64,000 nucleotides of DNA from Lineus longissimus (lineage: Eukaryota; Nemertea; Pilidiophora; Heteronemertea; Lineidae): the NCBI RefSeq assembly GCF_910592395.1, contig NC_088323.1, positions 3,658,001 through 3,722,000 on the forward strand. Reading direction: 5' to 3'. Position numbers and translations under genes: made by a program. Below, piece by piece: positions 24,101 to 39,100 of this stretch. The notes under the pieces were generated by a model. The model worked only from the letters and a program-made list of their open reading frames with translations. It did no database searches and was not told where the DNA came from. Position 1 is the stretch's first letter. The number at the start of each line of letters is the position of its first letter.

Positions 24101-27100
24101 TCACAGATAATTTGTTTACACGAAGTAAGTTGAGCAGTGGCTGTCGTAAGTCGTGTAAACATCGCTACTACTCTAACATTGATCTGAGACGGATTTTATC
24201 AGCATGCCCCTCTAGAACATGACTCAGCTTACGTTCGCAGCTCGAGAAGTGCCACTAATAGGACGTACAAGTTATACACTGTTTACTTCGCCGAGGGTGA
24301 TCTGAATATGCTAAAAGCAACTTGAGAGTTTGTAAAAATCATAAACAGTTTATGACAAACTTACAGAATTAAAGTGAAACCACTGACTGAGGTTTTTTTT
24401 GCTTTGGAGACAATAGGCAGGCATTGCAACCTGTACGAACGACTCTACTTCATCGTTCGTACTCGCCGTAAGGGTTGCGAAACCTGTCAAATGGTAACGG
24501 TTTGGAAGAGTGGTGTGTTGCATTGGTCAAATCAAAGCAATGCTCATCATAATTACAGCAATTGCTTCGATACTTCTAACTGTAGAGAGTGAAATGCTGA
24601 GTTGTGTTTTCATAATCCTTTTGCCAAGGACCCATTTCTTAATGAGTTTTATTTCCATCCGTAGGCATGTGCGCCACGTTACGTCTACTTCTCACGACAG
24701 TTCGACAAGAGGGAACCGGTTGGGATGTGTTGGGTGAATAGAGGAACCTCCACCAAGTTTGAAAAGTATTCACCTTGCAAAACAAGTAAGTTAATTTTAG
24801 CCTTCTTCCAACTTTTTCCTTTGACATTAAATATTTATGTAAGGTTGTATTCTTGACTTTCGTATCAGAGTCTTTCAATGAAAGATGCTGGTCGTATTGA
24901 ATAGTTTTACGACCACATACGCTACGCTTACAGCAACAACAGTGACACCATAATGACATCACCGCCACCCTTGTATCACATTTTAGTCAGTGAATTGGTG
25001 AGAAGTCTTGTCAAAATGATGTCATTCTCCTCAACACTCATGAGGGATGATTAGTTTCAAGGTAAATGCAGGAGTAAAATGTCATTCCATATTTTTTCTT
25101 GTCTTGTAGTTTCGTTTCATTTCTTTACAACATTTCATCATTACATCATATTTTATGTTGAGCGAAGAAAGACGTCTCAGCAAAAGCGCAGTATCAGCTT
25201 AGCATGGTGCATAGAACGCATTTAGGTTTTGCTTTTTGTGAGCTTAAGTAACTGCGCCAACGAATGATATGCGACTGATCCTCTGATATCAAACTTACTA
25301 TTGATATCGTAGGCATCAAGGTTTGCTTCCGGTTTAAATTTTTTTAAAGATACCTACATGGTATGTCTAAAACATCCATGTGGCTTGCAACAGCAGTTTG
25401 GTTACAGTATAATACTGGTCAGATGTAACTTACCTCATTTGCCAACATCAGGACTCCAGTGCGTTTCATACCGAAGCCGATTATGACATGCACAGTGGTG
25501 ATAGTGTGTCGAATAAGTCTGACCGAAATTTCGAGGATAATTTCCGTATAAACCCTTTTTGTGACTGCGGGCAACAAGATAAGTTATTTTGACGAGAATT
25601 GTACTTCTTCGGTTCATTAAGAATTTTACCTGTAATTGGTTTCGCTTTCAGCTAAACAGAAATACCTGCTGTTGTAATTATGTAATCGTTGTGTAATCGT
25701 TTTCATTTCGTAATGCCACCTTCACTTTTGATATTAAACATACATTGTACGCAAATGCCTATGAGCTCACACAGAGGCACTGCACTGTTTAGTGGCTCAG
25801 CAACGTTCAGCAAAATTCTTGATAACTTATTGATTTTCATATAATTCTGTTAAAGCGACCATAAAAGTGAATATGGCATTTCAATTTTGTTTTGTTTTCA
25901 CACGCATGGCAAGCATAGATATCGGACCATCCTTCATGAGAAAGCTAAAAAAATCGTTAATATACTATTCACAACCATAGCCCTGCGAATCAGTGGCCTG
26001 TGACAATATTCTAGACCAATAAAACTAATGGTAGACACGATATGAATACACCATTCTGCCAAAATGGCCAAACCACTGCATCAAAGGTGAATTCAGCCTG
26101 CCATTTTTACATCGATAAAAATTTAATTGACTAGGGCAGTGGTGGTTTTTACCGATACCACAGATCGAAAGCGCCGAACAAAAACATATTAATTGATAAA
26201 TTGTGGGAAAACCACTGAATCCGAATGCTCGGGATAAAAAGCTATACTGTTTGATTGATGGGGTTGTGTGTCCGAGTCACTTCTCATCGTCCGTTACTGG
26301 CCGTTCCGATTGACGAGCTAATGTTCCTACATGAACACCCATCTTGTTTGGCATCACTTCCCCACATGTTGGTGCTGTCGTTACTGGTACAGCAAAACGG
26401 TTATTCTGAAAGGTACACTGTAGCTATGAACAGATGACATTCAAGCATGGCATTGCATATATCCTGAATCCAGTAGTGTAACCTGAATCAAAATGGCGTA
26501 TGGCATTCTAATCTACTTCAAAGGAGACTCTCAACTAATGAGAAAATCAGAAATGTACGTGGTGGCGTTTACTTTCTGAACAGCCAGTAACATGGGCACT
26601 TTCTCAGCCTGATGTGATGTGAAATGTACTAGCCAATGCATTAAACGCACCGAGCGGAGGACGGCACATTGTGATGTCCTATTTCGCTCTGTTATGAATT
26701 GCAACACGGGACAAAAGTTGTTTTATGGGGAAAATCAATGTTGGGATTGGGAGGAGTAATAATAAAAACGCTGGTATGATGCAAATATTGTATTTATTGT
26801 GAGCTGGGCAGTGATATATTGCAACGGGTATGTAATATTTTGCACCCCACAATTTTGATATATAGGGGGCGTCATGATGCAGCAAAGGACTCAAACCTCG
26901 AAGAAAGGCGTTCGCAGGCTTTGGGTTCAAGGTGACTGACATTGACATTGAAGCAGATATATATACACATTTTTTATACAAATGCAGCATCTATTTCAAG
27001 ACTGGCCTAAAGTTTAGGTCATTTAACATGGTCGTGTGTATTTTCCTCTCATCGAAGTAAATGGTCCTATATCTATGCTGCATGTTTTCTCCATCTAACA

Positions 27101-30100
27101 GGAGTAGACTACCTCCGGAGCGTAATAAACCAACATCATAAATTCGGCAAAGCTATGGTCGGGATGTCGGCTAAACTGAGTAGAGTAAGTCAAGAAATCA
27201 AATTTGCTTCGGACTGGTGAAGGGACTGATTGCTTTCGGAATTTCTCGTCGCACGTGATCCCGCGGGTTTCCGATTCTATCCGGAATCCTTCATCATGTG
27301 TTGTGCCGAAAGATTCCGAATGATAAGATGACAGTAGTTTTAAAATGGCTGCAAGTGAAACTCTCCACATTCGTATTATTGTTTTGATCATCCCAACAAA
27401 TTCTCACGTAGATACTTTTCAGCCATGATGATGGGATCTTAGAAATTTGGCTATTGACTGGAATTGAAGCAAATTAACTCCACTGATAAGATATTTTGAA
27501 GATATTTTGTTACTTGTTTTAACTTGTATAGAATAATGCACTGTCTCCTTAAACGAACCGATCGATTCGCCTCAGAAAGTGGTCTGCAGAGGTCGATCAA
27601 TCAGGCTTATCTGCAGCCGAGATCTGCCCTGAGACTCTCATAGAAATTATCATGGTCTCTGACTTCGGCATGGTTCGTCCAAATCAAGTCCTCAATCAAT
27701 CACAACCATCATGGAAAGACATTTTCCTGCTTGGTATACTCTATCAGAAGATTCTACTTTTTTTCCTTGAGGTCCTTGACTTAGTCTTGTCAAGCTGTCA
27801 AGCCGTATTAAATCTTTGATCATCTAAGCTAAAACTTTGATCAAAGCCAAACTAACTTTTGCTGAAAAAAGTTTTACGTCTTTCCAAATCTCTTCCTTAC
27901 AGACAAGGGAAGTATGAGTATAACAAGTCATGTGAAGGGCTTATCTAATTATATCAACTCTTAACTCATCCAGAATCAAAACATGGCATTGTTAGTGAAT
28001 AACACCATGGTGTAATTTGGTATCATTACTTCAATTCCCAATTGTAAACGAGTGGAACATCAAACAATTTTTTGTTCCGATTATGAGTCATATTTTTTCA
28101 TCATTTTTGTCTGTGTTATCTGATTTGATATCTTCCTAGTAATCTCAAGATGTTACTCGATGCGTTAACGATAACTCTAAACCAAGGGGAGGGGGGTCGA
28201 AGTAATTTGTCGGTAATAATTTGCTTCTGGATGTCATCATAATGTTTCATCAAGTTTGGGTGGGAATGCCTTCTACAGCTGCTTTGAAAGTATTTGTATT
28301 CTCGGCATATTATCTTCAAATACGTCGCAAATACATCTTGACGAACAATTAAAACTAACGTTATTTCAAATAAACAGCCATTTTACTACACGTCAGATCA
28401 ATTCCCTTCACCAGTCGTCCTAAAACAAACACCCAACTTTCTAAAATCCTTCAAGAATCAAAAAATATACTCTCCTATCACTATTTTACCTTCCCAATGA
28501 TGTCGCCTCTCCTAAGCAAGTGTTAGGCCCTATGCTGCCTCTACCACTCAGCTATACCAAATCACCAAAAGTACCACAAATACCACGTACCACTCAGCTA
28601 ACCAAAACACCTACAGTACCACATATACCATGCGCCCCAGCTTCCACTGAGTTCTATCTTGTACCTCAGAAGAACTGTCAAACTAGGAATTTATGATGCT
28701 AAGATCAGATCACTGACGCTACATGTAGGCTTTATAGACCAATACGATTTGTCGCTCTTCGAATTCGGTCCAATCATATCATTCTATATTCCTTTGCTAT
28801 TGACCGCGCCCTATTGCTTTTGTTGTGTGTTTGTGTGGTTTGAACATATCACTGAGATCCCGTAATGTTTGAATTTGTGTTTCCATTGAGTGACGCCAGG
28901 CTTTACTTACTTTATCAGTCGCAGTCGCTTATGTGGGAAGGTCTTTGACAAATTCAAGTTGCTCCTGTCGACTGATGCGACAAAGAATACATTGCAGTTA
29001 TTCACAAACTCGAAAATAAGATTACAGCCCTATAATTCTTATGGGTCTGCCATTGGTCTTGTTAGTATAATAGGAATGTCTGATGCAAAGGACTTATCAG
29101 CAACCACCAGCAGTCGTCGATTTTGTTCATGAAATTACTAGTAAGTCAAATATGAAGTAATAATATTAAATTGAGACGGAAGACTTGGCAGAGGGATGTC
29201 CTCAGGTCGAGTCGCGGATATCAGGCGCCTTTACAAATTTGCGTTTGTATTGGCGGCTGAGGGTGTCCAATTACGCAATCGGGTCAGCGTGATTCACTCA
29301 TTCCCGTGATGATTGACCGAGTTCATCTCGATGAAGTATAATGGCATGGACATGTTCGGTCAATTTTGATATCGCATGCGTTTTATCTGTGAATGATCAG
29401 TTTATCTTTAATTGTATCGTAGTGTTTTTTTCCCGTCTACTTGACTTATGTTCAACACTTCCACTTTTCTTTGAAACCCAAAACATCCTGCTGTTTTAAT
29501 GTCAATTTGATATATTTTTGTTTGTTTTATGCGGACTTCGTCATGTCATCTTTTTCTTCATTGAAATCTCAATTTCAGTGCCTTATATGTGCCTGCCAAC
29601 GATAATGTTAGTCTAAAGTGCAGTTCATAATAGCCTAAACTACAACACGTACGTATAGCTACGTGACGTAACGTCAGTTAGTCAACTGGTTTGGTCAATG
29701 TATCCTTCTCTAGCAATTCTCATGAAAAAAAATACTAAAGTAGTATTAAGTGCAGAATTGATGGTGTGGTGGTGGTGGTGGTGGGGGGGGGGGGTTTACT
29801 TACAATTATTGAGTGAACTTCACCAAGAGGAGACGGTGTTGTCACAACGGAGCTATTAGTCAGTGGTTAAAGTTGAAATGAACAGCACTTTAGTTCTAAT
29901 TGCATCATGTATCGCGTTTGCAAAGTCCTGTGACGTCACTAACCAAGGGGGTGACCGCTCTGTTGTCCTCCATCTCGACCATATTTATCAGCAGACGGCT
30001 GCGCGTTCACACAAACCATAAATAAACTCACGTACACATCAGTTACATTTTCTTAACACGAATATTTGGTAATCTTTATGTCCACATGATTTTTTTCTAA

Positions 30101-33100
30101 ACCTGCTGGTCTGCTTCTAGCTCAGCGCATGCGCAAGCGACTAAGAAAACGAACAGGAAACGTCTGCTGCGGCTATCTGATGAAAACGAATTAGCCAAGG
30201 AATCGAGTCAAGAAAGGCACTGACCTGGATGGGGAAATTGCATACCATGATTCCATGAAAGAAATGGCATGATTTATCATTTAAACCAAAAAGTTAGAAA
30301 TGTTTACATCGCAGTGCTCTGAAGCAAGATGCAATTTGAATGCAAACGTATTGACAATTGCAACCAGAGGTTGGTCATTAACAGAACTTTGATAAAACAG
30401 AATGGCTGACCTCCTCACACCCAGTGGTAAGCGCAGCAGGCAACGAAAGGCGGAGTCAAGTCAGGAACGCCTGGTCCACACTCTTGAGAGCTGATGATGT
30501 TGCTTTCGTGATTTTGGGTTTGGGCTGACTACGAGGACACAATCACCTCAAACACAACTTCACCCCATAGATATCTGTCTGTGTCGCACCACCCGATGAC
30601 ACCAGGGACAGATTCTTAGCGGTCGCCCTCTCCGTCATCTCACAAGAACGTTTGGCCATGGTGACAGAGGTAGGCGAGTGCTGAGCATCAATGATCTCTC
30701 CATGGTGTCATCCATATTCTTCCCACTCTGGCCTTAATACTTTCGGTGTTGCGTTGACAAGGATACGTAATACCCAAGGTATGCTTCGTTGGCTCTTTCC
30801 CTATTTGAGCCCTGATCCCTCTTTCAGCTTTCTGGGGTTACCACCGACAAGGCTACTGCCAAGCTGGTATCAGTGCCTCTATAACACCAGTACGTGAGTT
30901 CACGAGATGTATCGTAGCGTCTCGCTTCTTCTCGCTAACAGCATGTGACCAGTGGAGGATAATTGGTGTTTTGCGATATAGATTGTGTAGAAATATCAAT
31001 TATTTAAACAAAATCCAGGTTTCTGGTGAAACGTCTTTCCCTTTTTATTGACGCCAACAGTATAGGTCAGATAAACGCGACCTCTTACTCATTATTCATG
31101 AAGAATTGTGTACAGAACTCTACTCGATAGAAGCATCCTCCACTGGCCGCTCAGTAGACATCCCACTCGATGTAGTCTTAGATGTAACTAATCATACTAA
31201 TCTGTGTATCTTTTTAACTTCATTTGAGGGGCAATGGGCTTGGTCTGAATGACGACGAATATTTATGATTTCAACTTCCCTTTAACCAAACGTCGTGGCA
31301 TACGATTGTTAGTGAGCTCGTTTGGAGAACCCTCGGTGATGAATGACGATCCAAAGATTCTGTCGAACACAGTTTGAATTAACTCAGACTGTCATCAATC
31401 CTACCATGGAGAACGTATGCGCAAATAGACAAAATAAATCAAAATTGAACTATAGCATTTGAATACAAAAGGTTACCATGCAGAACCAGAAGGTATACTA
31501 GTGTTGGGCTGTTGCTCATGAAAACGCACCTGTTTTATAAACTCAAGTCTAACTGAGTTAATAAGAAAAGAGTTTTCAAACAAATAATGAATGCAATGTC
31601 CAGGGGAAGCGTTTTCTTTCTTCTTTGGAAGCTCAAATTAAGCTGGATTCCTGCAATCAATCCAGGCCTGCTCTTCCCCAATTCTACAAGTTGAAAGTAT
31701 TTTTCAGATAGTTCTGGCCGAAAGTACTTGGTTGACCTCTTGCCAGAACGATATGAAAAACACGATAGATGCATGCTCGCTTCCTGAGGACCGAGAAAGA
31801 TCCAAGCGAATTTAGCACTTCCTTTTCAGAGTTCTTTACCTCTTATGTTGTGTCTTGTCTTGTACATGATTCGTATGATAACGTTATAAATGTTTTACTA
31901 ACATGAGCTTTTTTTCTCACACAAATTTGCCAAGATGAAAACTGACACTAATAGTCGGAAGATTCGGGATTTTTTCTCCCATTGTCTCCTCTCAATGCTC
32001 GCGGAAAACGACTTCCTTGTAAGACTTGAGATAGGGATGATGATCAAACACTCCCAGTATGGATTGGTTTTTTTGGCATGACAAATCGTCTTTGCAATAT
32101 GCGGGACTTGCAAAAACATTCTCTGTCCGACATCAGCATCCAGTGTACTGACATCTCGTCTGCAAGTTCGAATGGGAGAACGTGAAAAATATCTAAACAG
32201 ACATCGATGATGATTTCCGATCCAATTACTTCTATTTTAGGACCCCAAATACCCTACGCTGCGGTTAGATTTTCCTTTCTGGTTATGCATTCTCAAAAGA
32301 TGTTCAACCACTTAGAAGATTACGTTTAAAAATCCTGAGTGAAAAGACTGGGAAACTATTGTGGTACCCGTGGTTTATGGGTTGGATTCCTTTCCAAAAG
32401 TATCACGTAACTTCGACATCAGTTTTAACTTGATCGATTGAAATTGATGAAGCCGATGAATACTAATGGTGCGGTTGGTTTGTTGATCTCCTCTTCTGGG
32501 TGGTGCTGATGTATACACACCATCTTCATTTACGAGGGTCTGACATCGCCACGCTCATCACCGCCATGCTCCCTCAAAAGACTTTTAGGAGTGCCGTCTG
32601 ACGTGCATATGGTAGGATGATTTATACCTTACGGCGTGTTGCTCAAATCGCCAACAAAAACGTGTCCGTAAATTCGAATTGCCTAATAGATTTCAGCTTT
32701 GATATGTGTTTCTGCATCCGAAACATTTTGATAATTTTTGAACGCACAAAAGGCACGACCCTGAAACCTCAAAATGTTTGTAGAGAATCACACTCGACTG
32801 CCCTGCTTATAAAAAGCCATATGTTTGACCTTCAAGTCACACTAAGCACGTACTATCTTATATTGAATGCTTCGAGGCTTTCCAGACGAAATAAGGGAGA
32901 TAAACAGAACATCAGTAAATATTTTCCATCTTTAAACATTCGGTGCTCATCTCGTGTCAATAATAATAGTGTTTGGTCAAGGGTTTGATAACCACAAATA
33001 TCCAAAGATAAACTTTGCAGAGGTCGGCATCTGGTTAAAGCCATGTGGCCATGAGTAAGAAGTTTTCACCTGTGATCATGAACGTGTTATGATAACTGCC

Positions 33101-36100
33101 GCACAAAGAATTGAAGGTAACCTGAATACTGTAAAGTATATATTAAGTTTCTGCCACCTCATTGATTTAACATTACTAACATTACTATGATGTAAAAAAA
33201 ACCCGGATGGCTGTATGTTTTACGCCCTTTAGCCTAGCCAAAGTTTGTTGAAGGACAGTCTTCATGAAAAACTCATGAAATATGTTACGATGTCATTGGC
33301 AAAGGCTCCGAAAAGACCAGAGCCTGTCTCCGAAAGGCGGCTCACCAAGTGGTGTTTCCAACTCCTAAGAGCACTACGTTGTTGCTGTCGCCGATTTAAC
33401 ATAAGATACTAAAGCCTTCCATCAGCCCCGGGTCTCTCAGTCTGTATCTTCAGGAATGTACAGTGGTTTGGGTAGTGTCATTTCTAAGAGTTTCTCAAGA
33501 GCTCTTTATCGACTCCGATCTTACTGTTCTTTACTACTCTTCCTCCGCCACCCATAACTTGTATATTTATGCACACAGTGGGGAAACGGGCATTTAACTT
33601 GTAGAATTGTTTGGGAAATGATAACCTTCAACTGAAGAAGGTATGTTCTGTATGAAAGCAAGGTAGCTATACAGTAGTGTCAAAAAGCAGTCGTGTTAAA
33701 AAACAATTTTGTAACTATTGAGAAAGCTCATATTATTTGTTAAGTCATAAATGAAGCCTTACGCACGAAGAGTAGATGATTGCCCTACATAGGGGGCCTT
33801 CCTTCCGTTTACTCATGAAAAACTCATGCCCCTTCACACCCAGTTCCGTTGAAAAGCATAAGCCAGTCTAAGAAGCATTTCATCAATGTGTTTCACCCAT
33901 TAGCAATGTTTCATTACATAAGTTCTCCACACGCCAATTTCACCTGGATGTTGACATCCCGAAATAGCATCCAGGTGGGTAAGGGTGACGAGTTCAGAGT
34001 ATAGATACTTGTCACAGATTGATTAGTCCTGAGTGAAATGTCAGTCAGTACCTGTTCAGAATAGCAATCCTATATTCTATGATTGCCGACCTAAATATAA
34101 CACACCTCACCCCTTGTTATGTCAAAATAGTCTCGACCTCTTGACTTCATTGGTATTTCCGCTCCGTGTTGTGCTAGTAGCCGCCCCCTTTAAGGAAGTA
34201 CTGGACATTTTCTATCTCGTGTTTATCATACTTCAGCTATAACGATTACGCGGTCACAGGAAATGCACTAAATGATGTTGACGAGCCTGTTCCTTCCGAT
34301 ATAGTCAATGCCTAGGAAGTTGCATGGAGATTAGGTCATATCAATATCGCCATAATATCATCACTTGAGTCTGTCCGGTCAAATAGAAATTTGTCTCGGT
34401 GAAGTAATATAAAGTTAACATCTGTATTTTTAGTGACCGACATATAAGTTTAAAATGCGGGCGAGTATTCAGGCCCGGTTTATAGCTATTTTGTCCCTAG
34501 AAGACCTCACGATAGAGCAAATTAATCACACTAGTTATTTCTTTAATGTCAAAAACACTTACATATATGACGTGGTTTAACTAAAGGTGTTTCAAATATC
34601 TTCTTTTCCACTCTTATCTGTACTTTACCGGTTTTCTTCAACCTGCATGTTCAAATCCTAACCCCACTGATACCCCACAAGTACCTTTTCTTTCACTAAA
34701 TTTAGCTCTTCCCTGAAAAGGTAAGTATCCATCATGTTTTGAATATTCATTGAAATATACATGTAGCCTACCAAATAATGTGTATGTGTTCTATACAAGA
34801 ACGATTTCAGCGTCAGGTCAGTGAACATTGATAAAATGATAATTTGTGAAAGTTAAGAATTTATTTACTTTTTTTGAACGGAACATTATCATATTCTCGT
34901 CTTCTTCAAACTTTTTTCTGATGATTAGTACTGAATATAAAACAATAATCAACCTCAATTCTACATATAAATCGTTTTACTCTCTCAGGATGGCGATCGT
35001 CTTTTGCTCGGAGCTGTAGGAAGTTACTATTGGCAGGGGCAAGCCTTCCTCTATGAAAACCTGGACTCCGTCGACTTGATAGAAACGCCTGAGGGGCCTT
35101 TGACGGACGACAACAGTTATCTGGGTCAGTAGGTCAAGGTCGTGTACTAAGTTCAAGGTTATTAAAGCGCTCACTTTTACATGTAGCCCTAAGACCTGTA
35201 GGAAGGTCAGGCCCTTTATTTCTCTAAGAGAACCTGGACTGACATCTTAACGGAAAAAACAGTCACCTGGGAAAGTAAGTAGGTCACTATGACCTGGGCT
35301 GTTCAACGTCCACCCGATAAAATGTAGGTCAACGTCAGATTGAGAGCTTCTTTGCTGCCATGATTGCGCAATAATGCCTTGACTGAATCTTCTCCACAAG
35401 CTCCATCTGAAGAGTCACGCCATAACTAACTATCTAAAATCTAAATCGTTCTTTCTCTTAAATCTAACTGTCTAGGTTTCTCAAGCGCAACTGGCGAGTT
35501 CACTGGGGACACTATCCCAGGTAAGTTTCATTTTTATATTGTTAATGTCATTAATGTAGTTAAAACACTGCCAAGAATCGAAATGTAGCTATCATCAACT
35601 TTCTTTCACTTGAGGGGACAAGTTGGGCATTAGATATGTGAGTTCCGTGGTCTTACAAAGGGAAATAGCTTCCAGCGGGACCGCGACATCGCCAAACATG
35701 ATCATTGAAAATCACTGAACTGCAGTAAACAGTGCATTAGAACGGAATGTAACCGTCTGCCTTTTTGAAATTCGGAACATATCCAGAACACCTCGCACCA
35801 GTACTCTAAGTCAGCTTTTAGAGATAGCTTTAGTGCGATGGCATCTGTGGCGGCGCAGGGGTAGGGGTATTATCACACATCCACGTTATCCCTTTAATTC
35901 CGTACGGCATTGTACAAAATGTATTCTCAAATAGTGTGTTGTACTTTCAGATTACGTATCTGGAGTACCAAGGGGAGACATGTTGAAAGGAAAGATCGCC
36001 ATATTTGACAATTTGCTCAACGTGATGCAAAACATCTCCGGTGATCAGCTCGGTTCATATTTTGGCTATGCAATAGAAGTAGCCGATTTAAACGGAGACG

Positions 36101-39100
36101 GGTAAGTCTATTCTGGTTATGCTTTCGAACCAGTCGGCGGTAGCTAGAGAGGATGGTCTATGGAGGAGGGAAATGCCCTGTGCAAATAGTTTCACGAGGC
36201 TGAATGAGGCTTGATTTCGACCAAAAGAGGCGTGCCGATCTACCGTCGTTGTGTGAGGTGACTTTAGGATTGACAATCTCTGCCGATAAGTCGGCATGAA
36301 AAGAAGTGTCAAACCTCGGTATAAAGGCCCCACACGTGCTAGTTTGAGAATGAAATATCATATTTCCAATGCACTCCTTTTCATAACAAAACTTTGAAAT
36401 AGAGACGTATGGGTGATGTTTTCACACGTTGCTGGAGACACACGATGGCCGATTTCGGTCAAGAGATGGAACATTTTTAGAACATTGAGGCATATTGTGG
36501 TCAACCAATGATACCACTCCTGTAATTTAAGTGGTACAAAGGTGTTTCTAGCCGAGCACACCCGTAATTAAAGCAGGAGAACTAAATCATTTGCATCTGT
36601 GATACCTACTGGAGGGGCAAAACAATGGAGCTGTCTTTCCCGCTCTGACCTGACGAATGTGACAATTTTGCATGCCCGGAGTTCCCCTTAACGGTATACG
36701 GGACATCAATGTCAGAACAAATACAGATGACAGAATCGCACCAATCGATCAGCCGTTAGTTCAATTTCACAGCCTACAACACACACCCCGGTATAAGACT
36801 GGGTGAAAATATTCTGTATTCATTGACCGGCTGAGGCAGAGTTCATATAATATAATTTGATACTATGAAAATATTATCAAAGCTACGTGTTTATTATGAT
36901 GAAGGGCTAGAATGTGGCAAGGTAACCGGAAAAACGCCGACCGACCGACCGACCGACTGACCGACCGACCTTCCGACCTACCAACCCAAGGAGTTTCGTA
37001 GTTGAGTCACAGGTCTCATAAGTCAATGTGATATATCCAATCCACGATAGCAGGTCACGTGAAATGAAATTGTAAACAAGCGCACGTGCGCTGGTCAAAT
37101 GACAACAAATGCATGTTGCGCGTTGCAGTTCATGCATTGATTGCATCGGTCGAGACACTCGAGCAGAAAAACTACAGCGCATAGATTAGGCCCAAATCAT
37201 GTTTTTATATCCACCGACCATGTAGACAAAGCATATCTTTAGAGTATCGTTATCAGTTCCTTACCGCGTGAACTCGTTTTCCCGGTATAATTGACTGGAG
37301 ATGCTGCTGTCAGGTCACGTCGGACTCCATCACGTCCATTGCGCTGGGCACTACACAGACACGTGCTATAGAGAAGCGAAAGGGATACTGCACTATGACG
37401 GTACGTTGGCAGGTCGGTCGGTTATGGCTGGCGGGAGTGGACAAATATCTGAATTAAGGGTCGGGATAAATCAGATTTATACCACGACTATATTCATAAT
37501 AGTAGACAGCCAATCAGACCCCCGCATTTCATGAATTATGGTGACCATTAAATCTGAATTATACCACGACATAAATGAATCAACCCACGACTATAATCGT
37601 TTTAGACCCACGACTATATTCGTAATAGCAGACAGCCAATCAGAACCCCGCATTTCATGAATTAGGGTGACCATTAAATCTAACATTCTAACATCCGGCG
37701 TCCATAAATAGCACTTCCGGCGTCCATATATCGCACTTCCGGCGTCCATATATCGCACTTCCGGCGTCCATAAATCGCACTTCCGTCAATAAATTCGGCT
37801 CTCTGATTGGCTGTCTGCTATTACGAATATAGTCGTGGGTCTAAAACGATTATAGTCGTGGGTTGATTCATTTATGTCGTGGTATAATTCAGATTTAATG
37901 GTCACCATAATTCATGAAATGCGGGGGTCTGATCGGCTGTCTACTATTATGAATATAGTCGTGGTATAAATCTGATTTATCCCGACCCTTAATTCAGATA
38001 TTTGTCCACTCCCGCCAGCCATAGTCGGTCGGCGTTTTTCCGGTTACCGGGCTATGAGGCGCGAATGGGATGCCGTAAGTGAGGTTGTCAGAGTCGGCGA
38101 GTAGGTCGGTCGGTTGGTCGGTCGGTCGGCGTTTTTCCGGTTACCATGTGGCAAGGGAGGATGGCCTTCTTCTGGTGCAGATCTAGAGTAAATATGTAGC
38201 TGCTTCAGGCGTGTATCCTTGTTTGTTGAATATATTAGCCTTGCAGTACCAGTACTTCAGTATTTCTGGTACACTCCTTCCCTGGGTCAATGAGGTTTCT
38301 AATTACAACATGGTACGACTCCCTTTGATTCCATGCTACAACCTCCTTCAACTTCACTTCACCTTACAACCCCCATGATTTCATGTTTCTACTCCCCTTT
38401 GCAGAGCCGATGACATCATTGTCGGTGCCCCGTTTTACTCTAACTACCACGACTATAATGATAGGTCGAGGGGTTATGAGACCGGCCGTGTCTACATCTA
38501 CTATCAAAACGCTAGAGACGTAAGTAGCTTTGGAAGTCACATTTGGTCAAAATGTAAATGAACATTTCTTGCAATCCAATGTTTTGGTCTCCGTCAGTAA
38601 CGTTGCGCAACCTTAAGCGCCCCGAGATTCCATCAAAGGACATTTCAAACATTTACACCTTAACTAACTGTGTTTAGATTTCACGCATTCATGTGATTTT
38701 TCTTTACCCTCTTTCATCAGTAGAAACCGACTAGTACTTTTGTTGACCAATAGGTGTTGCGACTCATCCCACACTTGGCTCAGTGTTGCCCCCACGTTCT
38801 TATTCATTCATCCGCATTTGTTTCTTGCAGGCGCCAAAGCGGTTCTCCGCAGACAAACACGATGCAATAGGCGGCGTTGGGTCTCGAGGTCGATTTGGTC
38901 TCGCCATGGCCAACATCGGTGACATCAACAGAGACGAGATACAGGACATCGCGGTTGGGGCGCCTTATGACGGGGAGGACTTCAAGGGCGCGGTTTATAT
39001 ATTCCACGGGTCGAAGAGTGGTATCATTGTCAGACATTCACAGGTAAGACATTAGCATTCGGCTTTTCCCAAACTTTGCTCAAAACATTACTCGTGTCCT

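Larger units (their letters stand above)
16815..24664 (+). other. Integrin intron between exons 3b and 4 (7.9 kb)
   Basis: No further exon was found; I looked for a third QWFGATV-type copy and saw none. It contains a miRNA-like hairpin at 23636-23706 and a tRNA-like SINE fragment at about 23964-24072. Short ORFs here have no recognisable content. Confidence 0.65.
36102..38404 (+). other. Integrin intron before exon 9, mostly a fold-back transposon
   Basis: 2303 bp, of which 36921-38145 is a mobile element. The rest is unremarkable. Confidence 0.8.

Noticed and set aside
29190-29220. B-box-like ggtcgagtcg
   Set aside because: Poor match and no A box upstream.
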